Position numbers and translations under genes: made by a program
Source of the DNA: a virus
DNA length: 64,000 nucleotides
Direction: 5' to 3' (one strand)
Virus record (IMG/VR): IMGVR_UViG_3300042691_015370
Span: 80,888-144,887 of that record
The notes under the pieces: model-generated
Told to the model about the DNA's origin: nothing
The model's input: the letters and a program-made list of their open reading frames with translations, nothing else
The model's database searches: none
Part shown: one piece after another, positions 54,079-60,640 of the stretch
Layout: the number at the start of each line of letters is the position of its first letter
Position numbering within the stretch: the stretch's first letter is position 1

Positions 54079-54180
54079 CTAAAGCTTTCGGTTGTTGTAG
54101 AGCCAGATGATCCCAGCAATAGCAGCAATAGTCACAATCACATCACTGACAACATCCAACCAAAGTACGAGCATAACCAT
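54079..54180 (-). CDS. Tiny hydrophobic membrane ORF candidate
   Basis: 33 aa if ATG 54180 (or 54174) is used. MVMLVLWLDVVSDVIVTIAA then IAGIIWLYNNRKL is a single membrane helix. No good ribosome site and a second ATG six bases in make it uncertain. It ends nine bases before the next gene's strong AGGAG. Could be a lysis-associated transmembrane peptide. Confidence 0.3.
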   Translation of the reverse strand: MVMLVLWLDVVSDVIVTIAAIAGIIWLYNNRKL

Positions 54181-54203
54181 ACAACGACAGCAAAACTGTT
54201 GAT

Positions 54204-54413
54204 TCAATCCTCGTACTCAACAACAGTGTCGAAGCCACCATCTACTTGCCGAACCTCAATGATGGTTGCCTCAAACTCTTCCCCGTCCATCTCAACAGTC
54301 ACGATCTTGCCCACCTGTTCCTTCAGCACCTTGCGCAGAATCTTGTCCCGAGCATGCTGAGGTAGTAAAGGGATGTGTGGTAGGTCTAATGGGAAGTGCG
54401 TTTTGATTCTCAT
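54204..54413 (-). CDS. Small basic/acidic protein, first of the lysis operon
   Basis: 69 aa from ATG 54413; the 156-residue frame above it is unlikely coding. LPQHARDKILRKVLKEQVGK and VTVEMDGEEFEATIIEVRQV. A weak TAACAT lies five bases before the start, so it may be leaderless. It begins the minus operon 54.4-50.7 kb; function unknown. Confidence 0.55.
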   Translation of the reverse strand: MRIKTHFPLDLPHIPLLPQHARDKILRKVLKEQVGKIVTVEMDGEEFEATIIEVRQVDGGFDTVVEYED

Positions 54414-54429
54414 ACACCATGTTACGGGC

Positions 54430-54535
54430 CAACATGCAAGAAATTGCATATATGCAAGCAATAATGTGAAAAATTGCAGTGATATTGCAGGATTCACACC
54501 AAAATTGCGACAAACAAAGAGTTGGAATGCAATAC
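54430..54535. repeat. Cluster of TTGCA/TGCAA repeats in an AT-rich segment
   Basis: Seven occurrences of a 5-7 bp motif: atgcaag (54434), attgcat (54443), atgcaag (54452), aattgcag (54472), attgcag (54484), aattgcga (54503) and aatgcaat (54526). The spacing is irregular (9-20 bases). Such iteron-like AT-rich clusters occur at replication origins or operators. The sequence lies exactly at the change from AT-rich to GC-rich DNA. Confidence 0.45.
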
Positions 54536-55437
54536 TTTGCCAGTGGGCAGCAGGCAATACCGCCCAGTCCCTAGTAAACACGGGGTTCGGCCCCGGGGGG
54601 TGGTGCGACGGGTCGATCCGGGGTACATTGGTGTTGTCCCCGCCGCCGAGGTGAGCGGGGGGGGGGAGCGGCAAGGCTCCCCGAACATAGGCACTTGACT
54701 GCTACGCTTAGGCGTGTCATGCTCGTGTCGTACAAGGGAGTATCGGTCCCGCCTAACAGGCCGCACCGTTAACCATCGGCAGTGCTAGTTCTGAACAGCT
54801 AGCGTGTCAGTCCACCGGGCATCCCTCATAGCCAACCTCGCTATCCTGCGATTCTGGTCCTGCCGTGGCAGGTGCATAGTCTCCCCACCTAGAGTGGCGA
54901 CGAGTGCGAACCGGACCCCAACGTGGTGCAAGCTAGATAGTCGCCCCTGTGACGAGAGGTATTGGCACGCTTCCCCTAGCGTGAAGTCTGTCCCCATGCG
55001 ACAGGTATGGACTGATGCTAGGTACGCCGTAAAGGAAGTGTGAGCTAGTGCGACGGGGAGCCTACCTAGGTAGTGCGCCACAATAGGAGCTAGCGTCATC
55101 GGTTAGGGACGGCCCGGTAAGAACGGGGTGCTACTGAGAACGGTGTGGGTATGTGTCGGACCCACGGGTGACTGGACAGTGCAACGTCAGGGACGGCCAC
55201 GGACGACTGAGTGCGAAGCCTGCCCGGAAACCAACCTAAGTGTAAGAGCGCCTAAAGCTTACCGCAACCCTAACCTACGCCCAGAGTCGAGAGACTAGGG
55301 CTTAGCAAGTGTGCCCGCTGGGCCGACCGTGCAACTGCACTCCAGAACGCTTGCTACGCCGGTCCTCCTAAGGCTCGACGTCTGCTCTGGGCGCCATGCG
55401 ACAGAGGTTCGCAGTAGCTAGCACATGGAGGACCATC
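54536..55437. other. GC-rich, hairpin-rich non-coding tract
   Basis: About 900 bases without a supportable gene: open frames on both strands are shadows. Perfect stems include CGGGG/CCCCG (54581-54595), CCCCGC/GCGGGG (54638-54660), GGGGAGC/GCTCCCC (~54663-54682), CCTGCC/GGCAGG (~54862), GGCGAC/GTCGCC (~54896-54946), CACGCT/AGCGTG (~54967-54984) and CTGTC/GACAG (~54988-55004). A run of ten G lies at 54657-54666. A TTGACT...CATGCT promoter-like pair is near 54692. The tract may be a long ncRNA, an origin or a packaging region. Confidence 0.5.
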
Positions 55438-55842
55438 GTGTCCGAGAACACCGCAATCACCCCCGAGATGGCGCAGGCCGAGATCGACCGGCGTGCCGCC
55501 AACAAGGCCGCCAAGGCAGCGGCCCGCAAGCAGGGTGCCAAGAAGTTCACCCGCATCGCCGCCACCGACCCGGTGCTCATGGCCCTGTCGGGTGAGCAGT
55601 TGGACCTGCTCGTCAAGCCCGCCGAGGCCCAGCCCGAGGTGCCCACCATCAAGACCGCCCCGGCGTGGAACGAGCCGGGTGTGCGGGGTGGCGACCCGGT
55701 GAAGCGCAACCGGGCGCTGCTGGCCGACAAGCTGGTGGGTGCCGACTCCAAGGGCACCCCGGCGTGGTGGGACGCCTACCGCTCGACCAAGGACATGACC
55801 TTGGACGAGTTGGGTGTGGCGCTCGGGTTCATCACCGCCTGA
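55438..55842 (+). CDS. Unrecognised basic protein, first of the right arm
   Basis: 134 aa from GTG 55438 (GGAGG eight bases before); frames starting upstream lack sites. Basic, Ala-rich N-terminus (AANKAAKAAARKQGAKKF), then a polar core ending TLDELGVALGFITA. First gene of the GC-rich plus arm. Codon use is strongly C-ending, unlike the left region. Function unknown. Confidence 0.65.
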   Translation: MSENTAITPEMAQAEIDRRAANKAAKAAARKQGAKKFTRIAATDPVLMALSGEQLDLLVKPAEAQPEVPTIKTAPAWNEPGVRGGDPVKRNRALLADKLVGADSKGTPAWWDAYRSTKDMTLDELGVALGFITA

Positions 55843-55850
55843 GATGCCAA

Positions 55851-55877
55851 GTCCTGAGCATGACTGAAACTGCTCGC
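55851..55877 (+). promoter_or_regulatory. Repeat element copy 1 (TCCTGAGCATGAC...TGCTC)
   Basis: TCCTGAGCATGAC then GAAACTGCTC. GAGCA and TGCTC are inverted about a 10-base spacer. A TACACC/CTAGGGT-like -10 follows 12-18 bases later, then GAAAGG and ATG 55942. Six copies of this element lie only in the GC-rich arm's gaps. Confidence 0.6.
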
Positions 55878-55941
55878 CCCTACACCTAGGGTGTGGTGCT
55901 TCGATGCACGCTAGGGGGCCACCTGCGAGAAAGGTACATGC

Positions 55942-56139
55942 ATGAGCAAGCCCGTCCCGCCACCGCCACCCACACGGCGCAACGTGTTCTCCCCGACCGA
56001 CCGTGACCCCAAGGTCACCCGTACCCGCACGGCCTACACCGTGGACCGTACCAGCCGCCCCGGTGTGGTGACCCGCTCGCACACCGAGGGCAAGCTGACC
56101 CGGCGTGAGTTGGAGCGCATGATGAAGTACCGGGGCTGA
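55942..56139 (+). CDS. Small Pro/Arg-rich protein
   Basis: 65 aa, GAAAGG eight bases upstream. MSKPVPPPPPTRRNVFSPTD then basic residues (RTAYTVDRTSRPGVVTRSH). Disordered-looking, nucleic-acid-binding in character. Not recognised. Confidence 0.6.
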   Translation: MSKPVPPPPPTRRNVFSPTDRDPKVTRTRTAYTVDRTSRPGVVTRSHTEGKLTRRELERMMKYRG

Positions 56140-56185
56140 GATCACACACCGGGCAAACGTCCATAAGACCAGCTTGGAGGCTGAG

Positions 56186-56530
56186 TTGAGCAAGCGCACC
56201 TACAACTACATGGCACCCCGTGCCCTGCGAGCGAACATGCGATCCCGCTCCAAGACCGAAGATCCGATGCACGATCCCCGCAAGCACGAGCGTCGGGTGG
56301 AGCAGATCCCGTCCGAGTACCGCACCCTGCCCGGATCACCGCAGCACATCGTGTCGAACATGCCCGCAGTGTCGAGTGTGCTGGGCATGATGGGTGAGAA
56401 GCAGGCCCGCTACCGGGTCGAGAAGGACAACAAGCGCACCGAGTACGTCGGTCGCACCTCCAAGCTCCCCGAGTGTGGGCCGAGCGCCCGCAAGTCCGAC
56501 AACCACCGAGCCGCAGCAGACGGGAAGTGA
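56186..56530 (+). CDS. Unrecognised basic protein
   Basis: 114 aa from TTG 56186, five bases behind GGAGG; a longer TTG start at 56174 is less likely. MAPRALRANMRSRSKTEDPM and KQARYRVEKDNKRTEYVGR are basic. Runs into the next gene with a two-base gap. Function unknown. Confidence 0.55.
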   Translation: MSKRTYNYMAPRALRANMRSRSKTEDPMHDPRKHERRVEQIPSEYRTLPGSPQHIVSNMPAVSSVLGMMGEKQARYRVEKDNKRTEYVGRTSKLPECGPSARKSDNHRAAADGK

Positions 56531-56532
56531 CC

Positions 56533-56736
56533 ATGAACGAGCGCAACCGACGAACCACCAAGCCACGCCCAGCACGACCCACCATCGTCTACCGCATCGG
56601 TGGCATCAGGTGGGTGCCATGCACGCAGACCGAGGCCGAGTGGTACTACCACGCCGCCGAGGGTCAGGTGTACCCCAACGTGTGCTACCCAGTCATGCAC
56701 AAGGGGCACGCTGTCATGCCAGTCCGTCCACTCTAG
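56533..56736 (+). CDS. Small basic protein
   Basis: 67 aa, ATG two bases after the previous stop. MNERNRRTTKPRPARPTIVY then RIGGIRWVPCTQTEAEWYYH with an aromatic cluster. Not recognised. Confidence 0.55.
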   Translation: MNERNRRTTKPRPARPTIVYRIGGIRWVPCTQTEAEWYYHAAEGQVYPNVCYPVMHKGHAVMPVRPL

Positions 56737-56751
56737 CGAGAGGCTAGTCCC

Positions 56752-57054
56752 ATGACCGAGACAGTCAACGGTCGTCCCGTCAAGAACTTCGTCGCCATGT
56801 TCGTCCCGCTCAGCATCTGTGCCTTGCCCGAGGAAATGGGCCTCAAGGGCACGGGTGTGCAGATCCCCGGCTTCACCCATGAGGGCATGACCGTGGAGCC
56901 ACACCTCGTGACCGAGGTGATGGAGGGTCACAACTGCGTGACCGTGGAACCGGGTCGCAAGGCCCACATCTTCGCAACCCGTGCAGAGGCGGAAGCCTTC
57001 GTAGAAGCACAGACAGTCCGCAAGTCGGGCTGGATGGTCCTTCCCCGTACCTAG
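56752..57054 (+). CDS. Unrecognised protein
   Basis: 100 aa, GAGAGG seven bases before ATG. FVAMFVPLSICALPEEMGLK, TRAEAEAFVEAQTVRKSGWM; mixed beta. Followed by AGGAGG for the next small gene. Not recognised. Confidence 0.6.
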   Translation: MTETVNGRPVKNFVAMFVPLSICALPEEMGLKGTGVQIPGFTHEGMTVEPHLVTEVMEGHNCVTVEPGRKAHIFATRAEAEAFVEAQTVRKSGWMVLPRT

Positions 57055-57068
57055 GAGGTACACACATC

Positions 57069-57218
57069 ATGACCAACCCCACCAAGACCAAGCACGTCGT
57101 CCGTACCAAGACCCACATGCAGGCGTTCAGCGACGAGCGTGACCGCCGCATCGTGGACTGGGTGCTGACCGCCGAGTCCGAGGACTGGGAAGCCTCCCAG
57201 TCCCAGCCCATCGACTGA
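57069..57218 (+). CDS. Small protein
   Basis: 49 aa, below usual cut-offs, with AGGAGG upstream. MTNPTKTKHVVRTKTHMQAF then an acidic helix (SEDWEASQSQPID). Last gene before a ~690-base gap containing repeat elements and tRNA-like structures. Confidence 0.5.
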   Translation: MTNPTKTKHVVRTKTHMQAFSDERDRRIVDWVLTAESEDWEASQSQPID

Positions 57219-57279
57219 CCACAGCTACCTTGCCAGTGTGCAAGGGGTGTGGTGAGAGGAACGAGATGTTCACTACACA

Positions 57280-57312
57280 GTCCTGAGCAGGACACGAAAC
57301 TGACTCAACGAT
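57280..57312 (+). promoter_or_regulatory. Repeat element copy 2
   Basis: GTCCTGAGCAGGAC then ACGAAACTGACTCA. The first part is a perfect 6-bp palindrome (GTCCTG/CAGGAC). The downstream half-site is TGACTCA instead of TGCTC, showing the arms vary together. Confidence 0.6.
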
Positions 57313-57385
57313 GCCACACTGTACCGGGTCGTCCGGGCAGGAGATGGACGAGCGGCTGGCCGCACGCACAGCGTTTACATGAATG

Positions 57386-57428
57386 GTCCTGAGTAAGACT
57401 TTAAACATCTGCTCACATAGCCCTAGCA
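57386..57428 (+). promoter_or_regulatory. Repeat element copy 3
   Basis: GGTCCTGAGTAAGACTTTAA then ACATCTGCTCACATAG. The left arm reads GAGTA, the right TGCTC (T-G pair allowed). A TAGCCCTAG-like -10 lies ~17 bases after the AAGACT hexamer. Confidence 0.55.
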
Positions 57429-57446
57429 CACAGTTGCAGAGGGAAT

Positions 57447-57490
57447 GGCACTGAGCAATGCCACACAAATTGCTCCCGCAACGTAGGTGC
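57447..57490 (+). promoter_or_regulatory. Repeat element copy 4 (compensated arms)
   Basis: GGCACTGAGCAATGCC then ACACAAATTGCTC. Here the usual GTC/GAC arms are replaced by GGCA/TGCC, and GAGCAAT pairs perfectly with ATTGCTC over a 9-base spacer. Such compensatory changes support base pairing or dimer binding as the selected feature. Confidence 0.55.
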
Positions 57491-57520
57491 TACGGCAACT
57501 TGGAGTGTGAGTGATAGCTG

Positions 57521-57560
57521 GTCCTGAGTATGACGTAAACTGCTCCGCTAGGGTGACGTG
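57521..57560 (+). promoter_or_regulatory. Repeat element copy 5
   Basis: GTCCTGAGTATGACGTAAAC then TGCTCCGCTAGGGTGACG. GAGTA pairs with TGCTC (one G-U). A CTAGGGT lies 8 bases after the right arm, as in copy 1. Confidence 0.58.
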
Positions 57561-57604
57561 TTATATCACCCCCGAGGCTACGGACGGTAAGCCGTGGCAA
57601 ACGT

Positions 57605-57696
57605 TTGTAAAGGTAGCCACCCAAGGGGCCTTAGTCAAGGGTGTAGCCAAACCGCTACTAGCAGGCTGGTGTCGTAAGTCAGCCCTACCTTTACAA
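57605..57696 (+). ncRNA. tRNA-like cloverleaf candidate
   Basis: The outer stem TTGTAAAGGTAG/CTACCTTTACAA is a perfect 12-bp acceptor-like stem. Inside are three hairpins: CCTT/AAGG (D-arm-like, 57629-57640), GTAGC/GCTAC with a six-base CAAACC loop (57643-57658), and GGCTG/CAGCC (57664-57684) that abuts the acceptor directly, as a tRNA T-arm does. No CCA, no canonical anticodon loop, and the T-loop is 11 bases. It may be a degenerate tRNA or a new tRNA-like RNA. Confidence 0.5.
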
Positions 57697-57767
57697 CCAC
57701 ACCATCGTATGGTGTGTCTAGTAAGCGTAACAAGGAATCGGTAGCGTCCCCGCACCCTCCGGGTGTG

Positions 57768-57862
57768 AAGAAGGGTGGGCTGATCCCTGACCGGAGTTCA
57801 CGCAGCAACCGTGCTGGTGCCGGGGTGAAGGACAGCGGGCTAGGTTCGACTCCAGCCTTCTT
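57768..57862 (+). ncRNA. tRNA-like candidate with T-arm-like 3' part
   Basis: AAGAAGG/CCTTCTT acceptor-like arms (57768-57774 and 57856-57862). The internal GGTTCGACTCC matches the T-loop consensus, with stems GGCT.GG/CC.AGCC carrying one bulged A. A CAGCA/TGCTG hairpin is in the middle. No CCA end and no resolvable anticodon loop. Suggestive only. Confidence 0.4.
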
Positions 57863-57908
57863 GTTGCGCTTATTAGCTACACCAACCAAGCCCATGAGAG
57901 GGATTTGC

Positions 57909-58190
57909 ATGCCCATGCCCGAGATGCCCAACCGCCGAGACAGTGCCTTCCGTAGCCTGTCACCCACCGAGTCCTGCACGCAGAAGGTCCACACCACGGG
58001 TGTGCAGTGGGTCTACAAGTTCGACAACGGGTGGGGCGCATCCATCATCACCGATGGCTCCGGGTGTCAGATGGGGCTGTTTGAGGTGGCTCCCATCGAC
58101 CCCAAGAACGGGTTGGATGACATGGGTGTGCGGGGCTACCTGACCGCAGCCGATGTCATCGACTACCTGCGAGACATCGCCACCCGCTGA
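57909..58190 (+). CDS. Unrecognised protein
   Basis: 93 aa from ATG 57909 (GAGAGGG upstream); frames starting at 57714 run through the tRNA-like region. MPEMPNRRDSAFRSLSPTES, KVHTTGVQWVYKFDNGWGAS, LTAADVIDYLRDIATR. Beta then helix. Not recognised. Confidence 0.6.
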   Translation: MPMPEMPNRRDSAFRSLSPTESCTQKVHTTGVQWVYKFDNGWGASIITDGSGCQMGLFEVAPIDPKNGLDDMGVRGYLTAADVIDYLRDIATR

Positions 58191-58348
58191 ACGCAAGAAC
58201 GTCAGTCTGGCTGGATTGATCCCCGGACCTGACAACGTGTGGGTCTAGCACTAGGTAAGAATTGTTGGCCTCGTTTAGAGTGTTTGAGCCGCAATCGCCC
58301 ACACAACCATCGCAAGTTCCCAACCCGCCTTTAAGGAGGCACCCAGCA

Positions 58349-58609
58349 ATGACCACCATCACCACCCTGACCACCTACACCGCCATCTTCGCCGTGGGCG
58401 ACCACAAGCTGCCCATCAAGGTGGCCGCTGCCAACCGAGGTGAGGCGACCAACCTCGCCCGCAAGATCCTGCGGGAGCGCATCGGTGACCCCACCTACGG
58501 CAACTTCCCGATCTCGGTCGTGGAGCAGCCCGTGAAGGTGGGTGCCCGTGCCATCGCCACCAACCCCACGGTGGTGAAGCGCAAGGTGCGTACCCGCACC
58601 CAGAGCTAG
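58349..58609 (+). CDS. Unrecognised basic beta protein
   Basis: 86 aa, AAGGAGG ten bases before ATG 58349. TAIFAVGDHKLPIKVAAANR, GEATNLARKILRERIGDP, VVKRKVRTRTQS. Basic C-terminus. Not recognised. Confidence 0.6.
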   Translation: MTTITTLTTYTAIFAVGDHKLPIKVAAANRGEATNLARKILRERIGDPTYGNFPISVVEQPVKVGARAIATNPTVVKRKVRTRTQS

Positions 58610-58656
58610 TTCCCTAGCTAACCAACCCAACCAACCACGACGCCACAGGAGGCAAC

Positions 58657-58884
58657 GTGAGCAACACTCCCATCCGTACCGTGACGGTCAAGCCCCTCGC
58701 TCTCAAGCAGGAGCAGGGCCGTCGCCGCAACAACAAGTCCCGCCCCGCAGGCGAGAAGGTCCGCACCAAGGCGTACTACCTCGCTGCCTTCAGCAAGTCC
58801 GAGATGGATGCGCTGGTGGCCGGTGAGACTGTGACCAAGACCTACAAGTCCGGTCGCACCGAGAGCTACGTGCTCGCCAAGTGA
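58657..58884 (+). CDS. Small basic protein
   Basis: 75 aa from GTG 58657 (AGGAGG upstream). NTPIRTVTVKPLALKQEQGR, RRNNKSRPAGEKVRTKAYYL, ESYVLAK. Likely nucleic-acid binding by charge. Followed by a repeat element and the tRNA block. Confidence 0.6.
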   Translation: MSNTPIRTVTVKPLALKQEQGRRRNNKSRPAGEKVRTKAYYLAAFSKSEMDALVAGETVTKTYKSGRTESYVLAK

Positions 58885-58890
58885 GTTACC

Positions 58891-58936
58891 GTCCTGAGCA
58901 TGACGTTAAACTACTCAACGGTCTAACATAGCCACC
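58891..58936 (+). promoter_or_regulatory. Repeat element copy 6
   Basis: GTCCTGAGCATGACGTTAAA then CTACTCAACGGTCTAACATAG. GAGCA pairs with TACTC (one mismatch). ATGACG and TAACAT are 18 bases apart, which could be -35/-10 boxes of a promoter for the tRNA region. It is the best promoter-like copy. Confidence 0.6.
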
Positions 58937-59058
58937 TAAACATGAGTCCAAATGCGGCAGTTTGGGAAAGCAAAGTATGTTCGGCCCCCGGTGGTGAGCA
59001 AGCAATCCGGCGCTAAGCTATTAGCGATAGTGCGACTAGTGACCACAAATAGCATGAA

Positions 59059-59139
59059 CGGTTAGGTAAGTAGGCAGACGTGAATGCGCTTGGGGGTGTT
59101 ACAGCCGTCAAGAAGCGGGTTAAACTCCCGCCTAACCGT
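59059..59139 (+). ncRNA. tRNA-like element upstream of tRNA-Trp
   Basis: CGGTTAG (59059-59065) and CTAACCG (59132-59138) form a perfect 7-bp acceptor, extended outward by near-identical bases (ATGAA...TTTCAT). The T-arm GCGGG-TTAAACT-CCCGC (59115-59131) is perfect and abuts the acceptor. GGCAGACG is D-arm-like (as in Leu tRNAs). The anticodon arm could not be resolved and there is no CCA. It starts six bases before the tRNA-Trp candidate. Confidence 0.5.
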
Positions 59140-59144
59140 TTCAT

Positions 59145-59218
59145 GCGGGTAAGCGTAGGCTGTGCCGGTCAGATTCCAAACCTGTACCGCTGGGGTTCGA
59201 TTCCCTGTACCCGTGCCA
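59145..59218 (+). tRNA. tRNA-Trp (anticodon CCA) candidate
   Basis: 74 bases including an encoded CCA. Acceptor GCGGGTA/TACCCGT (one G-U). T-arm TGGGG-TTCGATT-CCCTG with the TTCGATT loop. Anticodon loop TTCCAAA (T33, CCA34-36, A37) on an imperfect stem with two mismatches. The D-arm is short (GCG/TGC). Discriminator G. The anticodon would read UGG. Mismatches in the anticodon stem lower confidence; it may be a weak or degenerate tRNA. Confidence 0.6.
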
Positions 59219-59242
59219 CACGACACCCTTTAAGGAGGGATG

Positions 59243-59401
59243 ATGAGCAAGCCCAAGAGCAACGTCCCTCCCACACCGAGGGCAGACCCCCGCATGTGGC
59301 GGGTCAACCAGCGTGCAGTCAAGCACGCCATCCAGCCCAAGAAGAACGACCGCAACGCTTGCCGCAAGAACAAGGGCAGGCGCAACCGAGAGGACTACTG
59401 A
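59243..59401 (+). CDS. Small basic protein
   Basis: 52 aa from ATG 59243 (AAGGAGG, four bases; ATG 59240 also possible). SKPKSNVPPTPRADPRMWRV then NQRAVKHAIQPKKNDRNACR. Overlaps the next gene by one base (TGATG). Basic, likely nucleic-acid binding. Confidence 0.55.
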   Translation: MSKPKSNVPPTPRADPRMWRVNQRAVKHAIQPKKNDRNACRKNKGRRNREDY

Positions 59402-59595
59402 TGAGCAAGCCGATGGGCTGGGCCACCACCACGACAAAGTTCATCCACCGCAATGGCGTGGTGGAACTTCGCTCCGACGACCCCACTGCCACCGTGTGTA
59501 GTGAGTGTGGACGTGGCTGGGACGACAGCGTGTCCACCGCAACGACGCCCGCACCCGCTGGCCGGTGTCCCTTTGAGTACGAGCACGGAAGGTAA
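59401..59595 (+). CDS. Small zinc-ribbon-like protein
   Basis: 64 aa. MSKPMGWATTTTKFIHRNGV, VELRSDDPTATVCSECGRGW with CSECG and a later single Cys near the end (GRCPFEYEHGR). Small zinc-binding phage proteins of this kind are common. Three bases before the phosphoesterase gene. Confidence 0.6.
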   Translation: MSKPMGWATTTTKFIHRNGVVELRSDDPTATVCSECGRGWDDSVSTATTPAPAGRCPFEYEHGR

Positions 59596-59598
59596 GTC

Positions 59599-60144
59599 AT
59601 GGCTGACATCTTCGCAACCGCAGACCTACACCTTGGGCATGACTTCGTAGGCTGTGGTATCCGTGGCTTCGACACGGTGCAGGACCACGACGACTACATC
59701 ACCCATGTGTGGAACAGCACCATCCGTCCCCGTGACGAGGTGTGGTTCCTTGGTGACTTCCGCATGGGACAGTGCTCACAGGAGCGTGCCCGTAGCATCT
59801 TCCACTCACTGCATGGGATCAAGCACATGGTGCGTGGCAACCATGACCCCAAGTGGGTGACTGAGCTAGGGTGGAGCAGCGTGCATGACCTTGTGCGCCG
59901 CAAGCTGAACGGTCACACCTACATCATGTGCCACTACCCGATGCTGACGTGGCCCAATGCACACCACGGATCGTGGCACCTGCACGGACACTCGCACGGG
60001 AACCTGAACGCACCTGAGTCCACACGTATGGACGTGGGCATCGACTGCCACCCTGAGCGTCGGCCTTTCTCCATTGACGAGATCGAAGCCATCCTGTCCA
60101 CCCGTACCTACGACTTCGTAGACCACCACACCGACGACGACTAG
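59599..60144 (+). CDS. Metallophosphoesterase (calcineurin-like)
   Basis: 181 aa with all motifs: ADLHLGH (D9, H11), FLGDF (D53), RGNHD (N81, H82), CHYP (H112) and HGHSHG (~131). Single-domain phosphoesterase often found near phage RNA-repair and tRNA genes. Ninth base after its stop begins the next gene. Substrate unknown; cyclic nucleotide or RNA phosphates fit the family. Confidence 0.88.
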   Translation: MADIFATADLHLGHDFVGCGIRGFDTVQDHDDYITHVWNSTIRPRDEVWFLGDFRMGQCSQERARSIFHSLHGIKHMVRGNHDPKWVTELGWSSVHDLVRRKLNGHTYIMCHYPMLTWPNAHHGSWHLHGHSHGNLNAPESTRMDVGIDCHPERRPFSIDEIEAILSTRTYDFVDHHTDDD

Positions 60145-60152
60145 GAGTCATC

Positions 60153-60458
60153 ATGTTCTGGCTAGCCTCAGTGTCCAGCAACAGCAGCGACGACGGCTTG
60201 CAGGGTCCGTACAACACCCTGACCGAAGCGGCCGAGGATCGCATCGTCGCTGCACAGGTAGTGGTGAACGACAACGGCCACATCGTCAAGGACGACACAT
60301 GGTTGTGGGACTGGGAGCGCAACACTGGCTCTGCGTCCTACGCATGGAGAATGCTCCACGGTGAGGGCGAGTGGGTCGCTCGTCACAACAAGTTCGGCAC
60401 AGGCTGGCAGAGCCACAACCCTGTGCTCCCGCCCGGACACTACAAGGATGGCCGATGA
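60153..60458 (+). CDS. Unrecognised protein
   Basis: 101 aa. MFWLASVSSNSSDDGLQGPY, TWLWDWERNTGSASYAWRML; Trp-rich. Coupled by ATGA to the next gene. Not recognised. Confidence 0.6.
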   Translation: MFWLASVSSNSSDDGLQGPYNTLTEAAEDRIVAAQVVVNDNGHIVKDDTWLWDWERNTGSASYAWRMLHGEGEWVARHNKFGTGWQSHNPVLPPGHYKDGR

Positions 60459-60640
60459 GGATTGAGTACGTGTCATCCGTAAGCGAGGGCATGGTGCGGT
60501 TCTACCGTTCGGATGATGGCTACGAGGGTTTCCATTTCATGTCCCTCTCGTCATTCAGGGAGTACCTCGCACAAGAACGAGCAAGTCTCGACAAGCTAGA
60601 GACAGAGCTAGCTGAACTCATGGAGGACGAAGATGTTTGA
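60455..60640 (+). CDS. Small unrecognised protein
   Basis: 61 aa from ATG 60455. MRIEYVSSVSEGMVRFYRSD, FREYLAQERASLDKLETELA: beta start then helix. Overlaps its neighbours. Not recognised. Confidence 0.55.
   Translation: MRIEYVSSVSEGMVRFYRSDDGYEGFHFMSLSSFREYLAQERASLDKLETELAELMEDEDV

Noticed and set aside
54638-54682. Rho-independent terminator from the CCCCGC/GCGGGG and GGGGAGC/GCTCCCC stems
   Set aside because: Stems are strong but no U-run follows on either strand.
55354-56199. Minus-strand 281-residue open frame in the GC-rich arm
   Set aside because: Shadow of high-GC plus genes (55438-55842, 55942-56139) which have ribosome sites; composition is Arg/Gly/His-rich without motifs.
56410-57063. 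Minus-strand 217-residue frame
   Set aside because: Antisense to three supported plus genes; no ribosome site.
57714-57905. N-terminal extension of the 57909 gene
   Set aside because: It crosses a hairpin-rich tRNA-like region and lacks a ribosome site; ATG 57909 has GAGAGGG.
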